Shown in pieces: positions 15,971 to 16,180 of a DNA stretch of 16,180 bases. The notes beneath the pieces are model-generated. The model ran no database searches, was not told the DNA's origin, and saw only the letters and a program-made list of their open reading frames with translations. This stretch comes from Suttonella ornithocola (GTDB lineage: Bacteria > Pseudomonadota > Gammaproteobacteria > Cardiobacteriales > Cardiobacteriaceae): positions 1-16,180 of the forward strand of contig NZ_LWHB01000044.1 of assembly GCF_001889065.1 (NCBI RefSeq), given 5' to 3'. Numbering within the stretch: the stretch's first letter is position 1; every line of letters begins with the position of its first letter. The position numbers and the translations under genes were made by a program.

Positions 15971-16180
15971 TGCAATCATCTAAAACCCAACCCAATCCAA
16001 AGCAGATAAAAGAATAAAGTATCAATACAATCCATCCGCCATTCTTTGCGTATTTGCTTAATCCAAGCCCACATCTTTTCAATAGGATTTAAGTCTGGAC
16101 TATAAGGGGGTAACCAAAGTATCTCATGCCCATGCTCTTCAATGATTGCTTGAATATCACTGCGTTTATGAAAAGCGGCA
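15968..16180 (-). mobile_element. IS630-family element, copy B, 3' part
   Basis: This is the 3' end of a second copy of the same IS630 element, inverted relative to copy A; its remainder lies right of the window. Reading inward, it starts TAGTGCAATCATC directly after the TA of the last chromosomal rbsB codon (15966-15967), consistent with the TA target used by the family. The 217-base comparison with copy A (including flanking TAAC) shows two substitutions. The copies' 3' ends face each other across 15.7 kb. Confidence 0.85.
15976..16180 (-). CDS. IS630-family transposase, C-terminal part
   Basis: This is the C-terminal ~68 residues of the same DDE transposase as copy A, entering from the right edge; the frame is open there. 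It retains the block from NPIE through WAWIK with the last catalytic acidic residue and ends at the same TGA. Relative to copy A it has Leu for Val in HEIVWLPP and Phe for Cys in DTLCFY. The catalytic Asp region of copy A falls just beyond this edge. Confidence 0.9.
   Translation of the reverse strand, partial: AAFHKRSDIQAIIEEHGHEILWLPPYSPDLNPIEKMWAWIKQIRKEWRMDCIDTLFFYLLWIGLGFR

Noticed and set aside
1..16180. Composite transposon carrying the whole segment as cargo
   Set aside because: The interior consists of ordinary chromosomal operons, and both IS copies appear to interrupt genes, which fits independent insertions better than transposed cargo.

Overview
This window looks like part of a chromosome from a low-to-moderate G+C gammaproteobacterium. 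The Rtc, Put, Pnc and Rbs proteins read like clear relatives of the enterobacterial ones, and TGA is used as an ordinary stop. I cannot name the genus. A PutA without a DNA-binding domain, and only one Pasteurellaceae-type uptake-like 10-mer, argue against Escherichia itself and against a typical Pasteurellaceae genome. Both ends lie inside near-identical, oppositely oriented copies of one IS630-family element, so the window may be a whole draft contig that stops at repeats.

Layout. (1) 1-282: 3' part of IS630 copy A. It is followed by the possible start of a regulator gene, cut off by the IS. (2) 463-5419: an RNA-repair island made of two divergent arms. The minus arm holds a DIP1984-family coiled-coil protein, a candidate structured RNA with tRNA-like ends, and rtcB (RNA ligase). 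It is preceded by a -24/-12 (sigma-54) promoter. The plus arm holds a DUF2262-type protein and rtcR, the CARF/sigma-54 activator expected to drive the minus arm. rtcB carries an in-frame TGA at a tryptophan codon conserved in E. coli RtcB, so the island is probably disabled or a variant. rtcA and rsr are not in the window. (3) 5463-6851: an unrecognised polytopic membrane protein, then a strong hairpin terminator. (4) 6940-11295, minus strand: putA (proline to glutamate) and pncA (nicotinamidase). (5) 11467-11973: a GNAT N-acetyltransferase. (6) 12145-15970: the ribose uptake operon rbsD-rbsA-rbsC-rbsB with an 18-bp perfect palindrome upstream. The end of rbsB is replaced by IS630 copy B, which would also separate the operon from any rbsK/rbsR downstream. 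(7) 15968-16180: IS630 copy B.

How the parts may work together. In the known Rtc system, RtcR senses damaged RNA through its CARF domain and switches on a sigma-54 operon whose product RtcB seals the broken RNA. Here the sensor side has two additions: an 85-residue N-terminal extension on RtcR and a DUF2262 protein 5 bp upstream. The effector side also has two: a coiled-coil protein and a tRNA-like RNA. This is the most unusual part of the window. PutA, PncA and Rbs are standard catabolic and salvage functions. The IS pair has damaged rbsB and possibly a gene at the left edge, and could invert the whole segment.
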